DNA of 64,000 bases from Maylandia zebra (Eukaryota > Chordata > Actinopteri > Cichliformes > Cichlidae), in assembly GCF_041146795.1 (NCBI RefSeq), contig NC_135184.1:8298967-8362966 (forward strand), in the 5' to 3' direction. The translations under genes were made by a program, and so were the position numbers. Below are positions 33,434-46,302 of the stretch, piece by piece (position 1 is the first letter of the stretch; the number at the start of each line of letters is the position of its first letter). The notes under the pieces are model-generated. The model was not told the origin of the DNA, did not search any database, and worked only from the letters and a program-made list of their open reading frames with translations.

Positions 33434-35919
33434 GAAGATTTCAACTTTTCAATATGAATGAAGGCTGAAAACTGATTAGATTAATGTCTGATGATCTTTT
33501 CCGTGCTTCTTCAAGTTTGTAACACCAAACATATTTTAAAGGATGATATAAGGCTCACAGGAAGAGTTTAATTAGACACACATTTACTATTTTCTTTATA
33601 CTCTTTCTTTCTTGACATGTTTAATATGATTACTATCAGAGGAGAAAATGAACCTTGTGTAGTTTAAAAACTTTTTTATTTAATCAAACTGTAATGTTGT
33701 TGAACTCTGACGGACGTGTCTTTTAATCTTGTCGACAAATCCTTAATCATCTAAATCAGCCATTTATCATCTTGTAAAATGTTCCCTCTGCTTCTGTTGC
33801 ACATCTCCCCCCGACACTCTCTGCTTCACCAGCCCTGTGCAGCTGGTTCAACCCCTGCCTGCCTCCTTAAACTGGGGTGTTTAAATCTCTTTACCTCTGT
33901 TGTGAACTTCACACAAAGTTTGTGGTAACAAAATCAAACTGACGAGGATCTCGTTTGAAAAACACACACACACTCACGAGACAAAATAAAAACAGACTGC
34001 TCAAAGCAAAAGCAGAGCCCTCACAGCTGGTAGTACAAACACAGCGACAACATGCGTATTAGATACCCTCAGTGCCAAAAGCATGAATATGAAAAAATGT
34101 GATCACCAAGAATATCCTAAAAATGGCATTGAGGTGCGTGTTACAGTAAAGAAAAAAAAAAAAAAAGTAGCCAAATTTTCATCGGAAAATGTTGAATTTT
34201 AGTAAAAACAATGCTCTGTAGTTTGATACTGTCGTTACAGACAAAGCAGATGTTTAAAGCCTTTGGACGCACATTTGAAACGCACTCATTCTCCTTATCA
34301 GCTGGAAACATTAAAGCCGTAAAATGACTTTTTCAAACGGATAAAAACTATTGAACAGCAGCAATGTTGAGCCTGTTCCAAAATTTGAATGTACATGTGT
34401 TGAAGGTGCGGGTCTTGTTGAATTATTAAACATACTTTCTTTAATTTTTCGAGCCACAAAAACAACAACTTTTAATTTCTTCTGCTTGAGTCTCGGCCTC
34501 GGGTAGCTCTACTTATCATTGCTCAGTCAGTTGTCTGTTTGCGCTACTTTTTCAAGGAGCAGCGGATTATTGGTAAGGGTGACTTTATGTGTTTAGCTAC
34601 TTAAGTGGAAGTACTGTGGATAGTTTTACCTTACATACATAGATCTACCAGTACAGCTTCTGAGGTAACTGTTTACAAAATGTTATAATCTATCCACAAG
34701 TTCTTTGCAATTTTACATTGATAAACATTATCCTTAACACATTTGACCCGCATAAAGTGCTATGGCCATCACACTGTCATTTAGAATTGTTTAAATAACT
34801 CGTGTCTTAAGTCCTTCCATCAAACAGAAAATAAAAAAATAAATAAAATAAAAAAAATAAAAAAGTCGCATGGATCACTTTATATTTCTAACATTTTGTG
34901 ATATAAAGTCGTTCATAACAAACTGAAAGGCTGGGAGTTTAAAATGCAAACCGATGGAAGCAGCAGTAGAAGACTATAATGTCACAGAGCACACGGTGTC
35001 TATTATTGTGTAGACAATTATAAATAAGAGCTTAATAAAAGATGCTTAATTTCTTAAGAAATAAACAGGTGGAGGGATCTTTATCAAAAGTGGATGTTGC
35101 ATCTGTGGCTAAACCCCTGTACCCAAAAAACTTTAAAAATCTACTGTGTGTGAGGCTGTGTAAGTAAAGCTTGCCCTTCACACCCGCGTGTAACAAACCA
35201 TTTGTTGGGGGTTGTGGATTTGACACCTCAGCATTGTGAAAGTGGGGAAACATGTTTCTGGCTGTGCATAAGATTTCTGCTTACAACTTAGAATCTCAGT
35301 TCTAAATGAAATTCAGATGTTTTTTAAGTATGGCTAATGTATTAATTGACTTCTAAGGCACGCACACACACACGCACACACACGCACACGAACAACAACA
35401 CCAACACAGAGAAGAAGAAGAGGGGGTCGGCAGACTATGAATAAATCTACATACTCTGATATATGGTATGTGTTTTATAAAAACCTACTCTACACCAGCT
35501 GAGGAAGTAATTAAACACAATGTTTTGCCAAGTTTCCCCTCTGGGAAAAAGTCTGTCTTCATTTATTCAGTTATTGTACTAATGTATGCACATTTCTATG
35601 CTATTAAAGGTACTGAAAAGCTTTACTTACACAATACTTTGGGTACTGAGTTGACTTACAACAAAGATTATGCTGAAATGCTGAAAAAAAAAATAATATA
35701 TTATAAACTATATAAATAAAAAGTACTTTTAATAAATTAAATTATTTTTTCACATGAAAACAATATTTATATTAATAAATTCTCGTTTAACAGAAATCTC
35801 TGATAATGTTTGTGGTGTCAGCTTTTTCCTTTTCAAACTGTGCGAGAGAAGAAGTATCTCATGACATTCACGCCTAATGTGTTCAGCATATTCTGCACAG
35901 TCTGCATCGTCACTGGTAC

Positions 35920-36058
35920 CTGTTTAAGGCTGACGGGGGGTTGAACAGCAGGCTCTGGACACGGGCCCCAGTGGGGAACCTGAGCCCTGATGATGGGGAG
36001 GGTGAGTGCAAACACCAGAGCCAAAGGTAGCTTCATGGTAAAGATGTGGCTTTATTAC
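35920..36058 (-). pseudogene. Apolipoprotein D-like first coding exon (right arm)
   Basis: Mirror of 28574-28712. The ATG is at 36036 on the minus strand, the signal peptide is identical and the donor site is the same. No lipocalin exons follow. Confidence 0.6.
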
Positions 36059-36270
36059 CTAAAGAGAGTATGAAAGAAAAGCAGGTAAGGTAACACAAAT
36101 CAAAAGAAACATGGCCAACGCAAACAAGATTACTGCTACATCAACTCAGGCAACATTTTTCTTGGCAGAAATAATCTAATATTAACTAATTTATAGTTTA
36201 ATCCTTCGCATGTATCTCCACAGATTTCTCTTACCTCTGTGTTCCAGTGGTTCAGATATGTGCTCTGTCT

Positions 36271-37561
36271 TTAGAGATAGAGAGACAAGGCCGTGTGACC
36301 GATGGTGACATGGAACTGAATCTGAGCCCCAAAGAGAGAATAAGAGTTATGCTTTTGCACCATATTGTGTTTTCACCGTTCTTTCATAGCAAGAAGAACG
36401 ATTTTCAGTCAAATGATCCCTACAATCAGTATATTTAATTTCAAAATCAGCCACCCTGGAAATCAACCTACCATCTGGATAATTGTCAGATACTTCTTCC
36501 ACCACAGGTACTTTTGGATCTTAGGTCCACAGGAGGCAAGACCGTAATACAGGTACATCAGGACATGGATCATCGCATTCATATGTGCACCAAAGAATGC
36601 TGCAGTAGAAGAAACAATAAGTTTTTAATTTTGTTCTGCTTACTATAGTTAAAAAAAAATCTTAAACTGAGTTGCTCTGAACTCCTGCTGTCTGTATCCA
36701 ATAAAAAGACAATAGTTGAGGGGGGTGGGAGATACAAACAAGTGTAGGTCCAGGGGCCCATGAATCCAGATTAAACTATCCAAGCTACATATGACGATAC
36801 TATGCTTGTGGGTTTCAGTGAAATTTGTCATCTAGCTTCCTCATCAGTGTTCAGACTCAGTTTACTCTCAGTCACAATCATCTACTTGCAAATATACATA
36901 TAGCTGCACCTGTGTTTACTAATTAGCAAGTGATAGCGTGTTATCATGCTAAATACATACTGTGAACATGATAAACATTGTACCCAATAGTAAACTTCAG
37001 CGATTAAATGCTATTACTCTCAACATGTTGCCTTGTTGGCATTAGCACTTAGCTCAAAGTGCTCCTCTGCCTGTGGTATACCTTTACAGAGTTGCTAGCA
37101 TGGCTGTTAATATGCAGATGCATATTATTAAAAAAAAAAAAAAATAAGCTCAACAAACAACAATAATGAATACATTAACCAGTAGTGAATAAAAGGTTTA
37201 TAGACAAGTAGCTCCACATGTTTGGTTTAGCTTCCTGAAGCATCCATCAAGGCATTTGTGTCTCTTCCCAGCCCTCACCCAGTATAAACCACAAAACTAC
37301 AGAGCCAGTGAAGGCTTTATCAACAGCAATGCTGATAAATTCATATATATATCATATAGCTGATGTCTGCTGTGTTGTAAGCTACTCACACTGTCCTCCT
37401 GCCACCCACTTGATGCCAATCCACCAGAGCGTGAACATGGAGCAATGATGGTAGACGTGCAGGAAGGTGACCTGGTTAAATTTTTTCCTCAGGATGAAAA
37501 ACACAGTGTCCAGATACTCAATGCCTTTGGAGATGAAATACCTCCACAGAGCTCCTGCCAC
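36271..37561 (-). pseudogene. ELOVL4-like fatty acid elongase, partial (right arm)
   Basis: Mirror of the left-arm fragment, with exons 37561-37390, 36599-36472 and 36321-36271 on the minus strand. The histidine box exon, splice borders and premature stop are the same. Because the stop is shared, the gene was already broken before the arms were duplicated, or the arms have since been homogenised. Confidence 0.8.
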
Positions 37562-38011
37562 CTGACTCCCGCAGAAATAAAGAAGGGGAAGAAAAAGACT
37601 GTTAACATATGAACATATATGATCAAGAGCTACATGTGTGTGAACTCTGATTTTGGAAATCCTAACCTCGACCCGAGACTGACTCACTTGTGGTTTCTGT
37701 TTCAAACTACGTCATAGAGCAACAGGAAGGAAGGTGAAACTGAACACCATTCAACTCCGGCTTGTACTTTTTTCTGATAACAGGCCCGTGCTCTAAATGT
37801 ATGGATGCCTCTCATGTTTCTAAAAGCTCTCTGAGTGACGTGTCCCTGGCAGGCTGACTGTAATTTTCTGAACCATGGGTACAGTGGAGAATTATTAACA
37901 GGTAGGGATCTGGTTCCAAGGAAACTAATTATTGTAGACACAAAAGTCTTAAGATAGTAAGTTACATAAACAGCTGAAGTCCCACTACTATATTCAGAGT
38001 TTATCTATGCA

Positions 38012-38014
<3 letters not shown>

Positions 38015-38090
<76 letters not shown>
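38015..38090 (+). repeat. (GT)n microsatellite
   Basis: About 38 GT units, the first of four long tracts in this arm. Confidence 0.95.
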
Positions 38091-38092
<2 letters not shown>

Positions 38093-38485
38093 AGTCGGGA
38101 GAGTTGGGGTATCCAATTTCCTTTTTTTTGAATGCCTTCTTGTGAACGCTGTCTGTTTTCCACATTCTGCAACGGTAAAATACGACTTAGAGGCGGATAT
38201 TTGTTTTACCTTATGGGCAACAGTTGTCTGGCTTTGTTCTTGCTGTTGACAAAACCCGCCTCATGGTTGACTCTGAGAAAAAAACTCTTTCCCACAGAGG
38301 GGAATAAACTTATTCGAATATGAGCTTTTTTTCCTCGCTAAGACTAGTTTTATGGGGAGATGTAAGAAACCGGGTTACAAGCAATGATAATATCGGATGT
38401 TGACTCCTCAGCGTCATCATTTTCTATCTATTGAGAAAACTTATTGTAAAAAGTAATGAAGAAAAAAACTCCTCCTTGCCCCGCG

Positions 38486-38562
<77 letters not shown>

Positions 38563-39028
38563 CCTTCTTGCGAACGCCGTCTGTTTTCTGCAACGGTAAA
38601 ATACGACTTTGAGACGGATATTTGTTTTACCAAATGGACAATTGCTGTTGACAAAACTCGGCTCATGGTTGACTCTTTCCCACAGAGGGGGGTGCTTTAA
38701 TAAACTTATTCGAATATGAGCTTTTTTCCCCGCTAAGACTTGTTTTATGGGGAGATGTAAAAAACCGGGTTACAAGCAATGATAATATCGGATGTTGACT
38801 CCTCAGCGGATCAACATTTTCTATCTATTGAGAAAACTTATTGTTAAAGTATTGAAGAAAAAACTCTCTACTTTGGTCTGACAAGGAGCAGGTTGCGCAA
38901 AACCTACCTCATATAGATGTTTTAATAATAATAATATTTTTTGGAGGGCGTGTTATAGGATATAAGCATTGAGAAAAAAAAAACTGATATCTGCTGTCTC
39001 ACTCCTCCTTGGCCCGCGGGGTGGGGGT

Positions 39029-39111
<83 letters not shown>

Positions 39112-39430
39112 CCTTCTTGCGAACGCCGTCTGTTTTCTGCAACGGTAAAATACGGCTTTGAGACGGATATTTGTTTTGCCAAATGGACAATTGCTGTTGA
39201 CAAAACTCTCCTCATGGTTGACTCTTTCCCACAGAGGGGGGTGCTTTAATAAACTTATTCGAATATGAGTTTTTTTTCCTCGCTAAGACTTGTTTTATGG
39301 GGAGATGTAAGAAACCGGGTTACAAGCAATGATAATATCGGATGTTGACTCCTCAGCGTCATCATTTTCTATCTATTGAGAAAACTTATTGTAAAAAGTA
39401 ATGAAGAAAAAAACTCCTCCTTGCCCCGCG

Positions 39431-39434
<4 letters not shown>
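38091..39434 (-). repeat. Tandem triplication of microsatellite-linked unit (right arm only)
   Basis: Three copies of a roughly 400-470 base unit (38091-38487, 38569-39030, 39110-39434) are separated by (GT)n tracts. Each contains GCAACGGTAAAATACG(A/G)CTT, TTATTCGAATATGAG and GATAATATCGGATGTTGACT. The middle copy has an extra piece at about 38865-39000. The left arm has a single copy at 26163-26560. Confidence 0.9.
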
Positions 39435-39523
<89 letters not shown>

Positions 39524-39832
39524 AAGATCGCCTGTCGCTGGTTTGTTTTTTCAGTCTCTCAAAAGGAAAAGTAGTATTCACTAAGGGATAGTTATCCGTT
39601 TTTTTACACATAGGCAGCCTGTAGGTTACAAGCGGATAGAAAGTTCTTCTTTTCATCACAAGCTATGGTGTATCTTAAAGGTTTTTTTTTGTTTGTTTTT
39701 TTTTACTGCGTCTGTATTATAGGAAAATAAAATTACTATTGAAATCTCTACAGGAAGTCACTCTTTATTTCCATTACAAACGCCGGTGCAGCTTAAGAAA
39801 GTAAAATTACATCCGCTCTGTCTCTCTATACA

Positions 39833-40036
39833 TCACAGAATCAGCTGCTGCATCACCGCTGTGCTTAGGGAACATGACGCAACAGGTCTGAAAATGACTA
39901 GACACTTCCGGAGTATTTCCGGTAGGGTCATAAGGTCCGGATCGAGATTGAATATGTCATATTCAAAACCTTCTTCTTTGGGAGAGCAGATCTCATCGGA
40001 CACAGGAACGCTGCGGGGCTGCAGAAGGAAATCCAT
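39833..40036 (-). CDS. Small hypothetical protein, 67 aa (right arm copy)
   Basis: Mirror of 25580-25807 with the same start and end, but eight residues shorter (24 bases deleted, including the KYSIFTME part). The frame stays open. The TATA-like box and GC-rich repeat lie upstream on the minus strand as in the left arm. Confidence 0.4.
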   Translation of the reverse strand: MDFLLQPRSVPVSDEICSPKEEGFEYDIFNLDPDLMTLPEILRKCLVIFRPVASCSLSTAVMQQLIL

Positions 40037-40089
40037 CTTGTGTCTGTGCCTTAGAAATTGTGACGGACTCCTCTCTCTGCTTTTTTATT

Positions 40090-40410
40090 CCCCTCCAACA
40101 GATGGCGCGCTTCCGGAGGTTTCCCCCTCCCTCTAAAAAACGTTTTTTCCCAACAACAGATGACGCGCTTCCGGAGGTTTCCCCCCTCCCTCTAAAAACT
40201 TTTTTTTTCCCCAACAACAGATGACGCGCTTCCGGGTTCACCCCTCCTTTTTCAGGATGCAATTCGACACGGTTAGCAACAGATGGCGCGCTTCCGGGGT
40301 TCGCCCCCCTTTCTCAGGATATAATTCGTCACGCGGGGGGTTCGCCCCCCCTTCTCCGGATACGATTCGTCACGCGGGGGGTTTCCCACGGAGGGGAGGG
40401 GCGGGAGGTC
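40090..40410 (-). repeat. GC-rich tandem repeat with CTCF-like words (right arm)
   Basis: Mirror of 25200-25530. CAACAGATG(G/A)CGCGC occurs near 40096, 40154, 40215 and 40277 on the plus strand, so the words point outward from the palindrome on both sides. Confidence 0.7.
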
Positions 40411-40509
40411 AAAAGGTCGTGATTAGGGCCATCAATCACTTCGGATCAAATTTTGTCATAAGCTGTATGGGATTAACTCTCTATAAATTAATTAAAGCAA
40501 CAAAACAAC

Positions 40510-40597
40510 CTGAAGAGCCGAAAGAGCCGTCTCTTTTTAGTGAGCCGAGCTGAAAGAGCCGGTTCTCTAAAAAGAGCCGGAATTTCCATCACTAATT
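40510..40597. mobile_element. Short MITE remnant (AGAGCCGG ... CCATCACTA type)
   Basis: Repeated AAGAGCCG/GAGCCGGTTCTCT words end in CCGGAATTTCCATCACTAA, a familiar end of a small hAT-like fish MITE family. It lies just outside the palindrome's right edge. Confidence 0.5.
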
Positions 40598-40599
40598 CT

Positions 40600-41515
40600 T
40601 AGGACTTAGCTTCTGTGTCAGGTCCCACAGGTTCACCTGAACCTTTACCACTTGTCCCGCCCCAAAGCAGAAAAGAGTGTTTTGGACTGGCTTGTTAGTC
40701 TAGCAACCAAAGACAATACAGAGTTGAGATGACTGACATTAGATTGGTAAACAAATAAGGTGAACCTATAAAACAGTCATAAATTCAATTATGTTTAATT
40801 CTTGAGTTTAATAAACAGATAATGTCTGTTAGCAGTTAATCTGTCATTACAGTTAAATGCTGAAGCAGGAATACATTTGTTTAACACTCACAAATGTAGG
40901 ACTTAGTCATTTCTACTTTAATTTCTCCATTTTCTACCTATTAAAGGATGACAAAATCGCATTTGGAGTCTGCTGTAGTTGATAGTGGTGCAAATACTTT
41001 CACAACCACAAGTCAAAGGTTTTTACACTTAATTTGTCTTGTTTTTCAATACATCAGTATTTTAAAATACATTGTTATTTATCATAAAAAAGAGCAGCAT
41101 TGATGAGTAATGTGCTAGTTTTCTGTGGTGCCATTTTCATCCTTGTACTACTGTGGTAGTGAAATATACTTTAGAAATGTGCTATAATAATGCAGTTCTT
41201 TAACTTGGAGTTGGTCTTGTATGGTTTAACCTTTTTTTCCTGTGTGTTCGCATTTGTATTGTAACATTTATTCTGTAGCGATATCTCCCAGGTGGCGTCT
41301 TTGGTCTCCTTCCTTGCTGTTTTCTGGTAGTGACCTCACCCAGATAGCTGTAGGATGGTCACTCACAAGCTGAACACAAATATTTCTTTTAATCTTTGCT
41401 GCCATTGTATTAAACTTGATTTATGAATTTATGTATTCAGTCAACACAAATTCCAAGCAGGTAAAAAGCTTTGGAGCTCAGCAGCAGTCAGAAGAGCTTG
41501 ATGAGGTGAGGAAGA
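40600..41515. other. No gene recognised
   Basis: AT-rich non-coding sequence without a supported ORF or a repeat family I can name. Confidence 0.5.
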
Positions 41516-41524
41516 AGTTACTGC

Positions 41525-41683
41525 CTCTGTCAGTGCGCCCCAGGGTGGCTGTGGCTACAGTGTAGCTTGCCATCACCAGTGTGTGAATGTGTGTGTGAAT
41601 GGGCGAATGACTGGATGTATAAAGCGCTTTGGGGTCCTTGGGGACTAGAAAAGCGCTATACAAATACAGGCCATTTACTGTTG
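41525..41683 (+). mobile_element. tRNA-derived SINE, 3' part
   Basis: CTCTGTCAGTGCGCCCCAGG through GTGTGTGAATGGGCGAATGA to AAAGCGCTATACAAATACAGGCCATTTAC matches the body and tail of the fuller SINE at 49645-49965. The tRNA-like head is missing. Confidence 0.7.
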
Positions 41684-41846
41684 TCCTGGAGTAACTGTAA
41701 CCCACATAATTCCCTGAGGAATTATTAAAGTATTCTGATATTAAAATCAAACATGAAATGCATTCAAAGACAGAACAGAAAATATTCACAAGCAAATAAA
41801 ATAATATATTCAATAGTTGTTTTTTGTTTTATCTTTCAAATCCTGT

Positions 41847-44261
41847 TTATAAATTGGCTTTAGCCTGTGCAGCATCACAACTCAGGTGAGTTCTAAAGAA
41901 CTCCTCTATCTTCTTCCACAGGTGGATCTCTGCTGCTGCGTGGGCCCTGGGCTCCCCTCCCCACACCACTGAGAAGCTAAGGATCCCATGGAAAGCAGAG
42001 GAACAGAAGGGTCCATAGGGTGGCTCCAGCAAATGTCCAGCTCCAGGATAAAAAACAGTCTCAAAGTTCTCCTTCCCATGACGCTTCAGTCTCTCCACCA
42101 TCTGGTCCATGTAGGCCTTGCTGTCCCAGTTGAGGTCATCCTCTGCAGCCACAAAGAGAAACTGGCTCTTGGCTCGTTCAATGGGGACGAGGCTTCCTTT
42201 GTTCTTCTCTTCCAGGGGATCTTCAGTAGCATACTTGGTAAGGTTTGCTCCAGACTTGGTGGTAATCACCTTGCTGAAGTCAAACATTAAGGGTGAGAGG
42301 ATCTGCTGTTTCTTGTAGTAGAGGGGAGTGCCCACACTGGCACTGGTGCCATTGATCCAAACTAAGGCCTCCACACCGGGCACGAATGCAGCAAGAGAGA
42401 GCGCGATATCTGTTCCCTTTGATCTTGATATTATGCCGACTCCTTTACTGCCCGCCTGTGAAATAACACACAGAGCTCAGAAACCGGCAATTCCAAAGTA
42501 TTAAAAGTTGTGACCTGCTGGGCATTTAAACTGGAACAGTTTAAAGAAAAAAATGGGTGTTCTGGCACATAACTCGTAACTACACATAACTAGGACTCCC
42601 TAAAGCAGTGTCTCACTTTTTGCCAAGCAATTCTTCAAACCTGACTGATTTTTAACCAGTTCACTGCATTTCACAGACTACGCATGCAATCATTCCCCCC
42701 CCCCAAAAAAAAAACAAAAACATTTGCTTCACATTCGGTCTGAACACACAGTTACATGGGTTCTTGTAAAGTTACGCTGCTAGCTTAAGTGTCACCCACT
42801 GGACCCACCTTGGGGTGGTGGCGTAAGAAATCCACGGCTTCTTTAAAGGGGTCCAGATGTATCTCTTTCATATTTTGTCTGTCACTGAACACAGCAATCG
42901 TGAGGACCAGAAACCCTTTGTTGGCCAACAAACAGGCTCTTTTCTCAGACATGAAGGTGCCCAGATCCAGCACAGCAGGGAACGGACCTTCTCCTAGAAC
43001 ACAGACAACAAAAGTTTCATGTAAGTAGGTTATAATCATGCATAATGTGCAACTTTAACCTAAAGCCCTACAATAAAAGATCCATATTCAACACTTCATC
43101 TATGTTTTCCAGTTTAAATATGAATTAAAATGTTTTTCACTCATGTATCGTGATTTTGGTGTAAGTTTCATCATATAGTTTCATTACAGCCCAATTAGTG
43201 CTGTATTTTATGATCTCAGAGGTGTTAAACACATTTTTTTTATATTTAAGGATACTTTTAAATAACTTCCCAAAGTAGTACAATAAGTACTTCTACAAAG
43301 GATACAGCTGTGCAAATATGATTACAGCTAATCTGACAAGCCACCCCCTCCTCTGTCCTCCAGATGCATTTTAGGAACTGAGACATCTTTTAAGACATCT
43401 GTTATTAATCTCTGTCTCTCTTCCACAACATGTCTTCTATCCTGTCTTCCTTCTCTCACCCCAGATGGCCCCGCCCCTCCCTGAGCCTGGTTCTGCGGGA
43501 GGTTTCTTCCTGTTAAAAGGCAGTTTTTCCTTCCCACTGTCGCCAAAGTTCTTGCTCATAGGGGGTCATTTGATTGTTGGGTTATTCTTTGTATGTATTA
43601 TTGTAGGGTCTGCCTTACAATATAAATACTTTGAGGCGACTGTTGTTGTGATTTGGCGCTATATAAATAAAATTGAATTGAAATTGAATCAAGAAAAGTG
43701 ATGTACCCTTTGCAGAAAATATACCTTCGCCACCTGTTAAAAAAAAAAAGGGGGCCCACTGTAATGATAGTGAATACTTCTAAGTGGAAAACCACATACA
43801 GTACCTGGGGGTGTAAACAAGACTCCTCGTATGTTCCCCTCTTTGACTGGGTCCCGACTGACCCCGTCTCCCATCAAAAACCTCTCGTTTGTCTCTTCTG
43901 CCAGTATCCTGCCATCCGCCTCCTGCTCATGCACAGAAAACTTCACCACGTGAGGGTTCAGAGCTTTGTTCTTGAAGAAGTACTTGTGCAAAGTGTCTGC
44001 CTTCAGTGACTGCAGCAGACCCATGGGCTGCACTCCAACGTAGCTCCCGTTGAGTGAGGGGTCTCGGTTCAGGTCGACCTCTCCGCCATCATCTGCCCTG
44101 TAAGTGGCTGAAGAGCTGAACACCACTTCTCTCTCGTCGGTCGATGTGGCTCTGATTGTGACCACCTGCCTTGACCGCAGCCCGGCCACTTTCAGCTGAA
44201 CGGGCTCATCAAACAGACACCTGGTGCTCGGCAGCAGCCTCAGCCTGACTTGGGAGGACAT
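41847..44261 (-). CDS. BAAT/ACOT-family enzyme with Ser nucleophile (acyl-CoA thioesterase-like)
   Basis: Three minus-strand exons, 44261-43805, 42993-42809 and 42455-41847, join in frame to 416 residues with GT-AG borders. The structure equals that of the gene at 7993, and the last exon has the same 609 bases. The N-terminal domain starts MSSQVRLRLLPSTRCLFDEP. The nucleophile elbow reads GIISRSKGTDIAL, with Ser in the place where the other gene has Cys. The Asp is in AAEDDLNWD and the His in YPGAGHLLEPPYG. In this family Ser is typical of acyl-CoA thioesterases, which hydrolyse acyl-CoA to free acid and CoA, whereas Cys marks the N-acyltransferase. It ends AKANL, not a PTS1-like tripeptide as seen. 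An AG acceptor lies just before the ATG, so a 5' UTR exon is expected upstream. No disabling change is seen. Confidence 0.92.
43440..43690 (+). mobile_element. Rex1-like LINE 3' end in an intron of the thioesterase-like gene
   Basis: GTTCTGCGGGAGGTTTCTTC, TTCCCACTGTCGCCAAAG and a TTTGGCGCTATATAAATAAA end with (GAATT)n-type tail are the common 3' end of a fish Rex1/Babar-type LINE. It sits in intron 1, antisense to the gene. Confidence 0.7.
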
Positions 44262-46300
44262 CTTTTCTGAAAGATCAAAGACTGAACTCCATGAATGTTC
44301 AATATTTGGACAAATGGGTCATTGCAAGGAAAATAAAAAAGAAACATTCTTGGAATGCTTCCCACTCGACACCATCAGAATCAGATCTTTTTTTTTTTAA
44401 CTTCAATATATTTGAGGACGCAATGCTACATACTATGTAGATTACTGGAGTTACAGACCAGAAAGTATACAGTGTTAGGTCAAAATGTGGCACTTTTTAA
44501 TGTCCCAGCATTTTTTAAATCTCACAACTTTTTAACCACATGAAATTTTAAAGGCTGAAAATTACATTTCAGCTTTGTTACAAACAGCAACCTATTTAAT
44601 TTTAATTCAGCTGTCTACTGGGATATATCAAAATTTTCAGTAGTAAAACTTCATAAATTTAATGCCAATGATGCAGAGAAAAAGAAACAAGCAATAATAC
44701 ACTGGGTATTTTTCCTGCTCTGATCAGTCACTGGAGAAAACTCTCACAGGTGCATTTTGATGACCTTTCACATAGTTACTGGATGTGAAAGGTCATTTTT
44801 TCCCTACATTCTAGTGTCCAAAGTAATTTTCTAAAGCAGGGATTCCCAAAGTGTGGGCTGGGGCCCTCTGGTGGGCTGTAAAGATACTGCAGGTGGACCA
44901 CAGTATTAACAGAAATTCGGTTTGGAATTACTCGGAAGTATGTGTAGTTACATGTTCATACAAGTTAATTTACTTATATAAAAAGTGAATTCGAACTGGT
45001 AGTACGAGGTGGTTAGTTTGTGATATTATTCATTACTGTGACCTTAATTTTCTGCTCATGTATTTAAATTTGTATCCCTGTGGCAGGCGGGGTCACACAC
45101 TGGCCTTAACATTATGCATATGATTGGGTAACAATAGCAAATTATAGCCTGAGTTGTTTATGTTTGTTTTGTTTTCAAGGAAACATATACATTTCTTTTG
45201 TATTTTAATTAGAGGGAGGATTTCAGATTGGGTGGGCCCCGCTAGGTTTTCTTTTTTTAAGAGAAAACGGAAGTTGTTGTTGGGGACTGAAAGTTAATGA
45301 CACACTGAAATCCCTAAAGTTTATGGAATTTTGGTTAATTGTATGGATTAAACAAATGACACTAATGGCTCTTGGCTCTGGAGTAATCGCTGAAATTACT
45401 CCAGAGATCTAAAGCGTATCTTATATGAATATTTCCCATAATGCTGAAATGCCAAGTGTATCATATTTAATACATTAGTTTTTATGACTTTTTTGAGACT
45501 TCCACATTATTAGTGTGAATTTTCCCCCTGAGAAATCTGAAGAAATTGCACAATAAAATTTCAAGCAATAAATTGCACAAAAATGCCAGCTGAAGTAAAA
45601 AAAATAAAAAAATAAATTAAATTAAGACTCATACATGCACATTGATATTTAATTTTTTTTATGGGTCTAAAGTTAAAAAAATACCTGTGTCAAAAAGATG
45701 AACCATTTTGTAGTTATTTCATGGTTCAGGCTTTACAGGGTTAAAAACGAGTTCAACTGTTGTTTCATTCTTTTATTCTGAAGCACATTTGAATTCATGG
45801 GATTAATTTCTTCTTTTCTTATGTATGTGTACTTTTGATATTTGTTTTGTTTTCTGTTCATTATTAATCATACTGTCTGTGTAAAACACCAGCTTCTAAT
45901 CTAGGCATGGGGATATCTTTAGAGTCCTGCATATGCAAACCATGCATATGTCACAGAGGGACAACACAACAATAAACAAGGGGAGACTGAGACAACATGA
46001 AGACAATATAGATACAGTATAATGAGACGGGGGAAGTTAGCTCAACACAAAACACATTACATATCCATTACCAAAATAAAACAGGAAATGTGACACAACA
46101 TGAATCCATCCATCTTCTTCTGCTTATGTAATCCAGGGTCACAGCGAGAACATAGATCATTTGACAAAATGAGCTCTTAAGACACCGAGACCATGACAGC
46201 TGTATATAGATTCAAGGACTCAAGAGATTTTTCAAATTAGCAAAGAAAAAAAATATATCAACATTTTTCTGGAAATGTATGTTTCCATTAAAATAGTAAA
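44262..46300. other. No gene recognised; possible hAT end at 44838
   Basis: CAGGGATTCCCAAAGTGTGG at about 44838 resembles a hAT left end, but I could not find its partner. The rest is AT-rich non-coding sequence. Confidence 0.4.
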
Positions 46301-46302
46301 TG

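Larger units (their letters stand above)
32925..40487 (-). repeat. Palindrome, right arm (7.6 kb)
   Basis: Inverse complement of 25131-31708. It is about 1 kb longer because the segment between the two GT tracts is present three times (38091-39434) but once in the left arm (26163-26560). Single-base differences from the left arm are few. Confidence 0.95.

Noticed and set aside
38424-39659. ORFs rich in Thr-His or Cys-Val repeats
   Set aside because: They are translations of (GT)n/(CA)n tracts.
44838-45300. hAT element starting CAGGGATTCCCAAAGTGTGG
   Set aside because: The left end is suggestive but I found no inverted partner or target duplication.
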